DNA of 64,000 bases from Thalassobacter stenotrophicus (GCF_001458315.1 NZ_CYRX01000010.1:186001-250000); one strand, 5' to 3'; positions 36,771-45,282 are shown, numbered from the stretch's first letter. The notes: generated by a model not told the origin, from the letters alone. Numbers and translations: made by a program.

Positions 36771-37399
36771 AGGCGCAGCTCCACCACAGGAACATCCGGA
36801 ATTTCACCAGCCTGAAAACTCGCTAAGGACGTGTAAATACGGTCGGTATCAAACCGAACCGGCACATCAAACTCAAAGCCTGCAGTAATCTCCGCATCAC
36901 TTTCGGGTGGATCCACAAAAGTCACGAGCCCCGTATCAAAGTCCACGCTAAATTCAGTGGTCTCTGCAAGCTCACCGCCCTGCACCCCGACACGAACCGA
37001 TCCCGCAACAGGCTTTTGCACCCCCCGGGTGTAGCTGTGCGGCCCAGATCGATAAGTCTTCGACAGACCAAACGTGACCGTTTCACCGTCTCCGACCCCT
37101 ATGGTCTGATCACGAAACGTCGGCGCCTGACTGGGAAGGCACGATTTATAGTCCGACCAATCCTTCCAACGAAACCCGTACAGCCGCCCAGACCGGGCCT
37201 CGAAAAACGAAATCAGTTCCTCAATGTCGTCAAGCGACCGAACCCCAACGCCAGCGTCGTAGCGCCGACGCGAGTGTTTCCACGGCGCGTTGCGTTCTTC
37301 ATGGCCGTTGGCCAATGTAACCACTTCGGTCAAGCGTTCAGGCCCGCCGGATGAGCCAAAGCTCACCGCAGCGGGAAACCGTACTTCGTGAAATGACAT
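36767..37399 (-). CDS. GTA distal tail protein, g12 (DUF2460)
   Basis: 210 residues. Matches the DUF2460/TIGR02217 phage family: FHEVRFPAAVSFGSSGGPE at the N-terminus, then RRRYDAGVGVRSLDDI and FRWKDWSDYKS segments. It forms the distal tail ring to which hub and baseplate attach. The start follows AGGAGACGG, nine bases after g11. The C-terminal TDRIYTSLASFQAGEIPDVPVVEL is the conserved tail. No anomalies. Confidence 0.9.
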   Translation of the reverse strand: MSFHEVRFPAAVSFGSSGGPERLTEVVTLANGHEERNAPWKHSRRRYDAGVGVRSLDDIEELISFFEARSGRLYGFRWKDWSDYKSCLPSQAPTFRDQTIGVGDGETVTFGLSKTYRSGPHSYTRGVQKPVAGSVRVGVQGGELAETTEFSVDFDTGLVTFVDPPESDAEITAGFEFDVPVRFDTDRIYTSLASFQAGEIPDVPVVELRL

Positions 37400-37408
37400 G
37401 TCCGTCTC

Positions 37409-38074
37409 CTACCTGTTGCGCTGCCCACGACCCAAGGCCCGGCTCATCTCAGCCGCAACCTGGCTTTGTGATCGCCGGAAGCTTTGCGCATCGGGGGTGC
37501 TAATATTCATGACGACGGTGACCGGCTTTGCGCTCCCACCTTCGGTCCGCACACCCAGTTTACCGTCTGGGCCACGGCTCAAAGGCATAATCGCCTCAGG
37601 TCCTGCCTCGCCCAACATCCCCATACCGCCACGCATCGGAAATGAGGTCGGCTGAGACGCAATTCCACCCGCGATTGAAGACGCACGTCCTTGCGTGAAT
37701 GCGCCGCCATCCGCAAATAAACTCAAGTTCGAGCCAATCGAATTGAGCCCTGAGGCCAAGGCCCCACCAACCGCATTCTGAACGGGCTTTATCGCAGCGG
37801 AATAGGCCGAGTTGACCATCGACTTACTGATACTTTCCAACGCATCCGACAGCTTCATGCCGTCAAAAACCAGCCCGTCAAACGCAGACCGCAAACCAGA
37901 GCCAAAGCTCCGAGATAAGCTTTTGACCTCCTTGTCGGTGTAAGTCATCTCCCCCCTCAACGACCCAAGTTCTCGGGTGAAGTTCGACACGACGGTTTGC
38001 GCACCAGATGCTTCGGTTTGCAGTGACTCCAGCATCTCCTTCAAGGTGCCGATGTCTTCATTCAGATCATCCAT
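37409..38074 (-). CDS. GTA tape measure protein, g11 (short)
   Basis: 221 residues. An N-terminal coiled coil (about 1-55, LNEDIGTLKEMLESLQTEASG) leads to Ala/Gly-rich helices and a C-terminal segment with GGMGMLGEAGPEAIMPLSRGPDGKLG, the motif shared by lambda-like tape-measure tails. Tape measure length sets tail length; 221 residues predicts the very short tail of GTA particles, far below the 800 or more residues of siphophages. Overlaps g10.1 by eight bases. Confidence 0.88.
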   Translation of the reverse strand: MDDLNEDIGTLKEMLESLQTEASGAQTVVSNFTRELGSLRGEMTYTDKEVKSLSRSFGSGLRSAFDGLVFDGMKLSDALESISKSMVNSAYSAAIKPVQNAVGGALASGLNSIGSNLSLFADGGAFTQGRASSIAGGIASQPTSFPMRGGMGMLGEAGPEAIMPLSRGPDGKLGVRTEGGSAKPVTVVMNISTPDAQSFRRSQSQVAAEMSRALGRGQRNR

Positions 38075-38282
38075 CAGACGTATCCTTTTTGTCAGGTTGC
38101 GGCGCGTCGGGGTACTTCATCAAAAGCGCATCGAGCGCACCGCGCGACATCGCAGCCTCCGCACCCGAATGACCTAGCAACAAAGCCAATTCGACCGGCG
38201 TCAGGTTCCAAAACTCCGCGGGCCGCAGGCCAAGCTGCGTCAGCCCGACACGCAAAAGACCGTTCCAGTCAAATGCACTCAT
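38067..38282 (-). CDS. GTA small tail assembly protein, g10.1 (TIGR02216-like)
   Basis: 71 residues. The segment FDWNGLLRVGLTQLGLRPAEFWNLTPVELALLLG is characteristic of the small phage/GTA protein family found between the tail chaperone and tape measure genes. By position it resembles the -1 frameshift extension of tail assembly chaperones (lambda gpGT), here a separate gene. Starts inside the g10 stop (ATGA) and ends inside g11. Function in assembly is inferred from position. Confidence 0.85.
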   Translation of the reverse strand: MSAFDWNGLLRVGLTQLGLRPAEFWNLTPVELALLLGHSGAEAAMSRGALDALLMKYPDAPQPDKKDTSDG

Positions 38283-38623
38283 CCGCTCAACCCTTCGATG
38301 GAGAACGCGCGCCCCAATAGAAGCGCCGCAACACGGGTGGCCTCCACCGGACCACCCCCAATATCACCTTGCAAAAGCGTGTCCCGACTGCCCTGCCAGC
38401 CCCCACCCCGAAGGCCTGCAAAAAGCAGTTCAACCACATCAACGGTCGAAAACCGCCCGGACTCGAACCGCTCGACCAGATCCACCAAAGTGTCGGTCTC
38501 CATATGCGCCTCAAGGTCGGCCAGCACGCCAAGCGTCAGCTTTAACGTCAATGGCCGCCCATTCAGCATCAAACCCACTTCACCAGCCCAAGGGTTCGCG
38601 GTCGGACGCTCCTTGCCGCGCAT
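38279..38623 (-). CDS. GTA tail assembly chaperone-like protein, g10
   Basis: 114 residues from the ATG sharing one base with the g9 stop (TGATG); an in-frame TTG one codon earlier is an alternative. The motif PLTLKLTLGVLADLEAHMETDTLVDLVERF is typical of GTA g10 and of small tail chaperones that coat the tape measure. It precedes g10.1 with a four-base overlap, matching the two-part chaperone arrangement of many tailed phages. No catalytic motif. Confidence 0.87.
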   Translation of the reverse strand: MRGKERPTANPWAGEVGLMLNGRPLTLKLTLGVLADLEAHMETDTLVDLVERFESGRFSTVDVVELLFAGLRGGGWQGSRDTLLQGDIGGGPVEATRVAALLLGRAFSIEGLSG

Positions 38624-39036
38624 CAAGCGGGCGTAAAGGTCAAAGCACCCGCAGAAGCGAGCGAAACCTCATATGTAGCCTCCCCATTTAGCGTTCCGGC
38701 ATATTCCAATGACGTCAGCTGAAAAGTTCCCTCAACAATGCCAAAATCGGGAATTATCACCTGAAATACGGGCATCTCTCCGTCAAAAAACAACTGACGC
38801 GCCCGCGCATCGCTCGCATCATCCCGAAACACGCCCGAACCAGAAACAGCCGCTGATTTCACACCGCCACCGGTCAACAACTCACGCCAACCGCCCTCAC
38901 TGTCCAGCGAGGTGACATCAATCGTGTCCGCGTTGAAAGTTAACCGAGTGGCCCGCAGGCCTGCCAACGTTTGAAACACACCGGCTCCATCCAGATCGAC
39001 TTTCACCAGCAGATCTTTTCCTTTTTGCACGCTCAT
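38623..39036 (-). CDS. GTA major tail tube protein, g9
   Basis: 137 residues after the strong site AAAGGAGGTG. MSVQKGKDLLVKVDLDGAGVFQTLAGLRATRLTFN-type opening (LLVKVDLDGAG, TFNADTIDVTS) and EGTFQLTSLEYAG match the TP901-1/HK97-like tail tube family used in GTA. Many copies stack to form the tube. Ribosome site strength suits high expression. It is 18 bases downstream of g8. Confidence 0.9.
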   Translation of the reverse strand: MSVQKGKDLLVKVDLDGAGVFQTLAGLRATRLTFNADTIDVTSLDSEGGWRELLTGGGVKSAAVSGSGVFRDDASDARARQLFFDGEMPVFQVIIPDFGIVEGTFQLTSLEYAGTLNGEATYEVSLASAGALTFTPA

Positions 39037-39054
39037 TGCGCACCTCCTTTTGAC

Positions 39055-39468
39055 TTAGATGTCGTCGGTCACGCGGGCGCGAAACCACATATCAATACGG
39101 CGCGACCCGTCGGTGGTGTCGCGCCGAGCCTTCGCCTTTCGAAACCGCAACTGAACCAGGTTTCCCCGGCTCAAGCTCAGATTTTCGTTGGTCAAAATGT
39201 CCGAAACACGCCCAGCCACTTGCTTGGCTCCCAAGAACCCGGTGCCAGTCGTGACGACCGTGACCTGCAAATCATGGTTCGCTCCGGGACTGGTCCCATC
39301 GGCTTGCTCAACGACGTCTTCTGGTCCCAAGGCCACAAAGATGTCCGGTGTTGTGCCCGTCGGCATCGTGTCAAACACGGCCGTACCGACCATTGAGGTC
39401 AACTCAGCATCTGCCTCAAGGGCCGCGAAAAGGGCGGTTTGCAACGCAGCACTCAAACCGTAGCTCAC
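39055..39468 (-). CDS. GTA tail terminator-like protein, g8 (DUF3168)
   Basis: 137 residues starting at a GTG that overlaps the g7 stop (GTGA) and lies six bases after GAGGAGGTGAC; upstream codons belong to g7 sequence. SYGLSAALQTALFAALEADAEL opens the DUF3168 domain, with FVALGPEDVVEQAD and a basic C-terminal strand. The family forms the tail completion/terminator ring at the head-tail junction. The GTG start is unusual in this cluster, where most genes use ATG. Confidence 0.9.
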   Translation of the reverse strand: MSYGLSAALQTALFAALEADAELTSMVGTAVFDTMPTGTTPDIFVALGPEDVVEQADGTSPGANHDLQVTVVTTGTGFLGAKQVAGRVSDILTNENLSLSRGNLVQLRFRKAKARRDTTDGSRRIDMWFRARVTDDI

Positions 39469-39809
39469 GTTGTCACCTCCTCTTCCGCAAAGCACATAAG
39501 ATACCCGCCACGCGGACCGGTTTCATGCACAGCATCAATGGCATAGATGCGTGTGCCCTCCACAAACCTCTGCCCCGGCTTAGGGCGCGTTGTGCTGTCT
39601 TGGGGGGCGTAGCGCACGGTGATCTTTAGCCCCAACCGGCTGCGCGTCAGAAACTCCCGCGCCCGCCCCGAACCCGTGCGCGCATCAACCTGCGCCCAAT
39701 GCACGCCCAGCGCAGACCAGACTTCCGTATTGCCCCCTGCACCATCGGAAACCGAACTCGCCTCCTCCAGCACCAAACGGCGATCCAGTTTGACTTGGCG
39801 CTTCAACAT
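39465..39809 (-). CDS. GTA head-tail adaptor, g7
   Basis: 114 residues. LDRRLVLEEASSVSDGAGGNTEVWSALG and the Arg-rich core with TVRYAPQDSTTRPKPGQRF match the phage head-tail adaptor (stopper, SPP1 gp16-like) family. It sits under the connector ring and holds packaged DNA. Overlaps g6 by seven bases and g8 by four. No anomalies. Confidence 0.88.
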   Translation of the reverse strand: MLKRQVKLDRRLVLEEASSVSDGAGGNTEVWSALGVHWAQVDARTGSGRAREFLTRSRLGLKITVRYAPQDSTTRPKPGQRFVEGTRIYAIDAVHETGPRGGYLMCFAEEEVTT

Positions 39810-40399
39810 CCCGGCCGCCCCCGCAAACGAATGTCACGAAACGGCTCGACCAATAGGCAGACTGAGCATGGCAAGGTATTGCTCCCCTCCACACTTGAAT
39901 CGCGCTCAAAAAAGTCTTCGGCAAGCATCATGACCGCTTGGCGCAACGCCGCAGGAACACTCGACCACTCCGCCGCAAAACCTGCACGCACCGAAATCTC
40001 AGCACTCGAATTCATGCTCAACGCCGGCAACGCTCCGACACGCGATACCAATTCCGGCCGATGCGCGTCCTGTTGAAGCGCATAGGTATTTGGATCAACA
40101 ATCACTTCATCAGCGCCCGAATGCACCAGCTTGATTTGCTCAACTTCGGTCACGGGTGCCGCAGGAAACTGCAACCGATCCGAGGCAGTCCACTTCTGGG
40201 TCCGCACAATGAACTGACGGCTCAAAAAGTATTTACCCAAACGGGCTTCAAGTGCGGCAATCGCCGCCGTCAAACATCCCTCCAAAAGGCGCATTTGCCC
40301 CGGCAACGTATCAAAGCCCTCAGCAAGACGCAGGTGCGCTGCGAAATCCGCAATAGGAAGGGCCTCCCTCGGCACGGAATTTAACTCCACCATCATCAT
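39803..40399 (-). CDS. GTA head-tail connector/adaptor, g6
   Basis: 198 residues from the first ATG of an ATG triplet, eight bases after GGAGCGACAT; the longer frame upstream has no site. Central helices (IADFAAHLRLAEGFD, LEGCLTAAIAALEARLG) and the later PVTEVEQIKLVHSG resemble the phage gp6-like head-tail connector family, which forms the ring under the portal. It is separated from the capsid gene by 160 bases that carry a hairpin. Confidence 0.87.
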   Translation of the reverse strand: MMMVELNSVPREALPIADFAAHLRLAEGFDTLPGQMRLLEGCLTAAIAALEARLGKYFLSRQFIVRTQKWTASDRLQFPAAPVTEVEQIKLVHSGADEVIVDPNTYALQQDAHRPELVSRVGALPALSMNSSAEISVRAGFAAEWSSVPAALRQAVMMLAEDFFERDSSVEGSNTLPCSVCLLVEPFRDIRLRGRPGC

Positions 40400-40559
40400 A
40401 TCGATGTCGCTCCTTGCATTCAGCTTTGTGAGTAGAAAAAGGGGGCGCGCGGCCTCGACGCCGCTCGGACGGATCAAATCGGCTGGATAGCGCCGAGGAT
40501 GATTTGGTCGCGCGCCCACCTCCGTGGAAAGAAAAAACCACGGAGGATAGGTTTCGGGC
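40400..40559 (-). other. 160-base spacer between capsid and g6
   Basis: The only sizeable gap in the GTA tail/head region. It holds a strong hairpin at 40519-40546 (separate entry) and otherwise shows no open frame with a start and site. Space for a regulatory leader of g6. Confidence 0.4.
40519..40546 (-). promoter_or_regulatory. Hairpin just after the GTA capsid gene
   Basis: A perfect 9-bp stem CCTCCGTGG/CCACGGAGG with a 10-base loop that is U-rich on the message. It begins 13 bases after the capsid stop. No T tract follows. It may stabilise the capsid message end or separate it from downstream genes. Confidence 0.5.
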
Positions 40560-41762
40560 TTAGGAAGCCGCGAATTTCAACAGCTTGATGGCTGCAAAGT
40601 CTGACACATCACCGCCAACGCGTTTTGTGGCATAGAACAGGACATGTGGCTTGGCCGAGAACGGGTCACGCAGCACACGCAAATCGGGCCGCTCTGCGAT
40701 GGTGTAGCCTGATGTGAAATCACCAAAGGCAATCGCATTCGCGTCCGACGCGATGTCGGGCATATCTTCTGCGATCAACACCGGATAACCCATCAAACGC
40801 GCGGGCTCACCTGCGGCTAAGCCATCCGACCACAGGAACCGGCCATCCGCATCCTTCATCTTGCGCACAGCACCCGCCGTCTTGGAATTCATGACAAACG
40901 TCGCGTTCGCCCGGTACCGCGCGCCCAGCGCATAGACGAGGTCCACAATGGCATCGACCGCATTGGTACCCGCGAAATCACCATCCTGGCCCGTGGGCAC
41001 GTACCCGATGTTACTCCACTCCCAGATTTCATTGTCCACGGTCGGATGCGTCAAAAACCCGGTGGGTTTGTCCACACCATCCCCGTTGATAAAGGCCGAC
41101 GCCTCTGCGCGGGCAAACTTGTCGGCAATACGGCCCGCAAGCCATCCTTCGATGTCAAAGGCGCTATCGTCCAGCAACCGCTGGGAGGCTTTGGGCAATG
41201 CAGATAATTCATGAAGCGGGATAGAAATCCGCTCGAGCGCGGGCGTAGCCCCCTCGCTGACGGCTGCGGTCTCGGTGGCCCAGCCTGCACCTACCTCGGT
41301 GTGATCCACGAGCACGTCAAAGGACGTCGCCTCAACATTCACGACGTTGGCGATCGTCCGAATAGATGCCGATGACAATAGAACCGACTGAATGGTCTCA
41401 GCCGTCTGCGGATCGACCAGAAAACCGCCCTCGGCGGCGACAGCCGTGTTCATCGCTTTGCCCTCAAGCGTCAGGTTGCGAAGCCCCTCATCGTCACCAC
41501 ACCGCAGATAGGCATCGAGTGCCTTTTGATGTGGCGCGTCAGTCGCTTGTGCGCCTTCAAGTGCGGGGCGGCGATGGGTCATGGTTTTGGTGCTCAGCAT
41601 GGCAATGCGTTCTTCCTGTTGTTGCATCCGTGTGGTGATCTGATCTTGAAAGCCCTTGAAATCAGTAACAAAGCCCGTCAGGGCCTCGGTGACTTCCCGG
41701 GCAGCTTGGGTCCCGGCAGACGCACTTGCGCTGCCCGACCCACGCATTGATTGCGTGGTCAT
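40560..41762 (-). CDS. GTA major capsid protein, g5 (HK97 fold)
   Basis: 400 residues after AAGGACAAG. The N-terminal ~110 residues are the scaffold-like delta domain, ended by the conserved MTHRRPALEGAQ region and removed by g4 on maturation. The HK97-fold part begins near KALDAYLRCGDDEGL and contains typical segments GGFLVDPQTAETIQSVLL, ASQRLLDDSAF and AFAVGDFTSGYTI-like IAFGDFTSGYTIAERP. Builds the GTA head. A hairpin lies at its 3' side. Confidence 0.93.
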   Translation of the reverse strand: MTTQSMRGSGSASASAGTQAAREVTEALTGFVTDFKGFQDQITTRMQQQEERIAMLSTKTMTHRRPALEGAQATDAPHQKALDAYLRCGDDEGLRNLTLEGKAMNTAVAAEGGFLVDPQTAETIQSVLLSSASIRTIANVVNVEATSFDVLVDHTEVGAGWATETAAVSEGATPALERISIPLHELSALPKASQRLLDDSAFDIEGWLAGRIADKFARAEASAFINGDGVDKPTGFLTHPTVDNEIWEWSNIGYVPTGQDGDFAGTNAVDAIVDLVYALGARYRANATFVMNSKTAGAVRKMKDADGRFLWSDGLAAGEPARLMGYPVLIAEDMPDIASDANAIAFGDFTSGYTIAERPDLRVLRDPFSAKPHVLFYATKRVGGDVSDFAAIKLLKFAAS

Positions 41763-41819
41763 GGTCTTGTCCTTCGATAGAGTTGATAGGGGTCTTGCTG
41801 ACAGTTTCGCCTAACGCGG

Positions 41820-42374
41820 CTACCCGGTCGTCAGCTGCGCGCGCGCCATTTCCAGCGCACGTGCCATATCACGGAAAAGATACGCTTCAGCCTCATCCGA
41901 CTTCGCGCCCACCCGTGCCGTAGGAAGCATCGGAAAGGTCACCAAAGACACCTCCCACAGCTCCAGTTCGTTCAAAAGCCGCTGGCCTTTGTCATTCTTT
42001 GAGGCCTTTTGCGTGCGGTACCCAATCGACAACCCGTCAATTGCACCCGCTTCAATCAGCGCCGCAGCCTCGCGGCCCTTGGCAACGTCCAAAAGCAGGC
42101 GACCTTTTACATAAAGACCCTTCTCGTCCTCATGCACCTCATCCCAAATGCCAATGGGCTGCGCGGGATCATGCTGCCACAACATCTTCACCGAACGGCC
42201 CTCAGCGGACAGCGCCTGTAGCGACGCACCATAAGCCCCGCTTTGGACGATATCCCCACCCTGATCGCATGCACCGAAGTATGAGGCGTAGCCCTCAATG
42301 CGGGTCCCGTCCGTTACTTCAACGGCCTCCCCCAATCGAGCGAACTTTGTTTCCAATCCATAGTCTGGCGTCAT
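41820..42374 (-). CDS. GTA prohead protease, g4 (HK97 family)
   Basis: 184 residues. Serine protease of the prohead family U35 that trims the capsid. EGYASYFGACDQGGDIVQSGAY is near 27-48, the catalytic His68 in MLWQHDPAQPIG, Ser116 in DGLSIGY, and Glu141 in LWEVSLVTFPML. Preceded by a GGAGTGTAAGG site and 57 bases upstream of the capsid gene. It lacks a fused scaffold region, as expected since g5 supplies its own. Confidence 0.92.
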   Translation of the reverse strand: MTPDYGLETKFARLGEAVEVTDGTRIEGYASYFGACDQGGDIVQSGAYGASLQALSAEGRSVKMLWQHDPAQPIGIWDEVHEDEKGLYVKGRLLLDVAKGREAAALIEAGAIDGLSIGYRTQKASKNDKGQRLLNELELWEVSLVTFPMLPTARVGAKSDEAEAYLFRDMARALEMARAQLTTG

Positions 42375-42377
42375 GCC

Positions 42378-42623
42378 TTACACTCCAATCTGAATAAGTT
42401 CAGAAATACCTTTGGCGAGGATCACGCTCACAACACCAAAAACGGCCAACCAAAGGCGCTTTTCCATCCGCTCTATCGCGGCCTCGATACACTTGAGCCG
42501 AAACTCCAACCCCTCCCAGCGCTGCTCCATCACACGCTCATTGGCGTCGATGCGGGCATTCGCGACGTCGAAAGGGTCATATAAAAACCGTGATCCGCCT
42601 ACTCCGGGTTTGCGATCACTCAT
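42378..42623 (-). CDS. GTA small membrane-anchored protein, g3.5
   Basis: 81 residues starting MSDRKPGVGGSRF, overlapping the portal stop by eight bases. A coiled-coil stretch (about 18-50, VANARIDANERVMEQRWEGLEFRLKCIEAAIERMEKRL-like; shown VMEQRWEGLEFRL) precedes one hydrophobic segment at about 55-75 (WLAVFGVVSVILAKGISEL). This small gene stands between portal and protease in GTA clusters. Its role is unknown; the shape suggests a membrane-tethered assembly factor. Confidence 0.8.
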   Translation of the reverse strand: MSDRKPGVGGSRFLYDPFDVANARIDANERVMEQRWEGLEFRLKCIEAAIERMEKRLWLAVFGVVSVILAKGISELIQIGV

Positions 42624-43803
42624 GACCATCCACCAAGGGGGGCAACCCCAGCATCGCGCGCTTTTCTGAAGCCGACAGAAAATCCGCATCCGCCACGCGG
42701 CGCCACTGGGCCTCTCGCTCAACAGATAACGCCGGGACCTGATCTAGGTCCGGCTTTAGGAACAGCCGTTCTTCCGCATGCAGACCCAACCAATACCCAA
42801 GGGCGGCGGTCACTTTGCTTACCAACGGCAGAACGGTTAACCGGTAAAAGGCACGGTTCGCCTCTTGGTAATTGGCATAAGTCGCATCCCCCGGAATGCC
42901 CAGCATCATGGGCGGAACACCAAAGGCCATCGCGATCTCGCGCGCGGCGGCCTCTTTGGTTTGCTGAAACTCCATGTCTGAGGGCGAAAAACCCATAGGC
43001 TTCCAGTCCAACCCACCCTCAAGCAGCATCGGTCGGCCCGCGTTGCGCGCGCCTTGATGGTGCGCCTCCATCTCAGCCGAGAGACGATCAAACTGATCCG
43101 CCGACATCGACATACCCGCCTCAGAGCCATTGTAGACAATCGCCCCCGAGGGCCGCGCCGCATTGTCCAACAACCCCTTCGACCACTTTGATGCCGCGTT
43201 ATGCACGTCAACGGCACTTGCAGCCGCCGTCATCGGTGACAGGCCATAGTGGTCGTCTTGGGGGTGAAACGCCTTGATGTGACACACAGGCGACACCTCA
43301 CCTACGGTGAACCGATGGGCCTTGGCGCCGACCTTGTAGTCATAAGCAACGGGCCAGCCGTCGCTCCCCGGCACCACCGACATCCGGTCTGACCGCAGCA
43401 CATGCAACTCAAGCGGAACGCCAAAGTCACCAACCGCCTCGACATAGCCATTCCCGCTCAGCAGAAACTGACCGTACAAAGCCTCCAACAACTCAGCCTG
43501 CCCCTGTACGCCATTGGGCCGCCGCACCAGCCCCAGTACCGGATGCTCTGAGAAACGGGTCGCCCCGTCCTCTAGCACCAAGGGCACCGCCGCCGCCGCC
43601 TCCGCAATCAACTTTACCGCGCGAAATCCCACCGGGTTGGTGGTAAACCCAACCCGCGTCAGGCTGCCGGTGTCGCGTGCGCTCCATGCTGTCCGAACGC
43701 CGCCCCCCGCCAGCGCCGCAACCTTGCCCGTCGCGGAGGCCTTTTGTTCAGGTGCGTTCGCGCGTGCCGCAGCCCCGCCCTCCCGCTTCAAAAAGTCGAA
43801 CAT
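42616..43803 (-). CDS. GTA portal protein, g3
   Basis: 395 residues from the ATG after GGAGACAGCT; longer frames upstream have no site. Phage HK97-like portal: GFRAVKLIAEAAAAVP-type start, EALYGQFLLSGNGYVEAVGD, the PHPQDDHYGLSP-like FHPQDDHYGLSPMTAA and the conserved AREIAMAFGVPPMMLGIPGDATYANYQEANRAFYR region (shown: AFGVPPMMLGIPGDATYANY). Twelve copies form the vertex ring for DNA packaging. A terminator-like hairpin lies between it and the terminase gene. Confidence 0.93.
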   Translation of the reverse strand: MFDFLKREGGAAARANAPEQKASATGKVAALAGGGVRTAWSARDTGSLTRVGFTTNPVGFRAVKLIAEAAAAVPLVLEDGATRFSEHPVLGLVRRPNGVQGQAELLEALYGQFLLSGNGYVEAVGDFGVPLELHVLRSDRMSVVPGSDGWPVAYDYKVGAKAHRFTVGEVSPVCHIKAFHPQDDHYGLSPMTAAASAVDVHNAASKWSKGLLDNAARPSGAIVYNGSEAGMSMSADQFDRLSAEMEAHHQGARNAGRPMLLEGGLDWKPMGFSPSDMEFQQTKEAAAREIAMAFGVPPMMLGIPGDATYANYQEANRAFYRLTVLPLVSKVTAALGYWLGLHAEERLFLKPDLDQVPALSVEREAQWRRVADADFLSASEKRAMLGLPPLVDGHE

Positions 43804-43827
43804 AGCTGTCTCCGTCATTGGCCGAAT

Positions 43828-43849
43828 AAAAAAGGGCCCCAAAGGGCCC
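43828..43849 (-). terminator. Intrinsic-terminator-like hairpin inside the GTA operon, terminase to portal
   Basis: On the minus strand the 6-bp all-GC stem GGGCCC/GGGCCC with a 4-base loop (TTTG) is followed by TTTTTT. It lies 27 bases after the terminase stop and 24 before the portal ATG. It meets the usual criteria of an intrinsic terminator in the direction of GTA transcription. Confidence 0.6.
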
Positions 43850-43875
43850 CGAAAAGAAGGTTCGATAACCTGTAT

Positions 43876-45282
43876 CTACAAGGTCCGGATCGCTGCCGCG
43901 CCGCCGGGCGTGGTCGGTGCGATCATGCCCTCGAACAATGCCCAAACCAGCGCGTCAACGCGGTCCGGGCTGCCCTTGCCGGCGTATCCTTGCAACGTCA
44001 TCTGGACCATCTGGTCCTCTAGCTCCGAAAACTGTCCGCAATGATGCACCCGGCCCTGTTCGTACAACGCGGCAATCGGCTCGGCGCGGGCGCTCTTGCC
44101 CTTGGTGGCGCGCACGGCCTGATAGCGGATCATCGGGTCCACTTGGCGCACGATCTGTTTGACCATGTCACCGCCCTGGTTCACTTCTGCGACCAGACAA
44201 TCACCATTATGGCGCTTCATCGCGGCCACCGCCGCCTGCGCCCACTCCAATGGGCTAGACGCCGCAACAGACGCATCCTCAATGACATAGGCCCGCCAAG
44301 CCGCGCGCGGCCCCTGATGGGTCACGCCAATCACGACGATCCCACATTCATCCGATCCAGCGTGCCCTGTGACCGGCGGGTCCACCGCAACAATCACCCG
44401 GTCCACCTCGGGCAACTCTTTCACCCGACACGCACCCAACATATGAGACGTCCAAAACGCGCCCTGCACATCCTCCAGCAACTCACCATTCAACTCTTGG
44501 CGCCCCAGCCGGGACCCCTCATAACGGCTCTCGACCTCGGCCAAGAAACTGTCTGCCAAATAGGCCCGGTTGGCATGGGTCGGGGCATGGGTCTGAACCG
44601 TGCTCTCCCGCGCCAGCAAATCCTTCAAAACATCAACGTTGCGCGGTGTCGTGGTCACCACACACTTCGGGTCGTTGCCCAAACGCAGACAAAATTGCAG
44701 CATATCCCAAGTATCCTGCGCCTTTTTCCACTTTGCCAACTCATCAACCCAAGCCGCATCAAACTGCGGCCCACGAAGCGCCTCTGGCTCACTGGCCGAA
44801 AAACACTGCGCCTCGGCACCATTAGGCCACACCAGCTTGCGCTTAGAGGCCTGCCATTCCGGCTTACGGTCCGGCGGACAGCACGCCAGAATGCCGCTGT
44901 CCCCGAAAACCATAACATCCCGCGTTTGGTCATAGGTTTCCCCAACCAACGCGACACGTTTGGCCCGGCCGCTCTCAAGCGGCCGGGACCCTTCTACCAT
45001 AAGCCGAACCCATTCGGATCCGGCGCGCGTTTTGCCCGCGCCACGGCCGCCCATAATCACCCAGCTGCGCCAGTCCCCACTGGGCGGCATCTGGTGCGGC
45101 AATGCCCAAAACTCAAAGAGCCAAGGCAATGCCGCAAGTGCATGATCAGTCAGTTGCGCCAGGAACGTCTCCTGCGTCTCCCGCGGCGCGGAGGCAAGCC
45201 AGGCGGACCCGGATCTCAGCACGGGCGCTGTCAAGGTCGAACGTCCCGTTGGACATGCCTCCGTTGGATTTGGAGAAGTCAT
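43876..45282 (-). CDS. GTA terminase large subunit, g2
   Basis: 468 residues from the ATG after AGGAGGATTGAAG; a TTG two codons earlier is less likely. Walker A GGRGAGKT is at 78-85, Walker B AAWVDE at 176-181, and the C-terminal RNase H-like nuclease begins VIVAVDPPVTGHAGSDECG with its metal-binding Asp residues. It pumps host DNA into the head and cuts it. The nuclease is intact, as needed for headful packaging. Its 5' end overlaps g1 by 137 bases in another frame. Confidence 0.94.
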   Translation of the reverse strand: MTSPNPTEACPTGRSTLTAPVLRSGSAWLASAPRETQETFLAQLTDHALAALPWLFEFWALPHQMPPSGDWRSWVIMGGRGAGKTRAGSEWVRLMVEGSRPLESGRAKRVALVGETYDQTRDVMVFGDSGILACCPPDRKPEWQASKRKLVWPNGAEAQCFSASEPEALRGPQFDAAWVDELAKWKKAQDTWDMLQFCLRLGNDPKCVVTTTPRNVDVLKDLLARESTVQTHAPTHANRAYLADSFLAEVESRYEGSRLGRQELNGELLEDVQGAFWTSHMLGACRVKELPEVDRVIVAVDPPVTGHAGSDECGIVVIGVTHQGPRAAWRAYVIEDASVAASSPLEWAQAAVAAMKRHNGDCLVAEVNQGGDMVKQIVRQVDPMIRYQAVRATKGKSARAEPIAALYEQGRVHHCGQFSELEDQMVQMTLQGYAGKGSPDRVDALVWALFEGMIAPTTPGGAAAIRTL

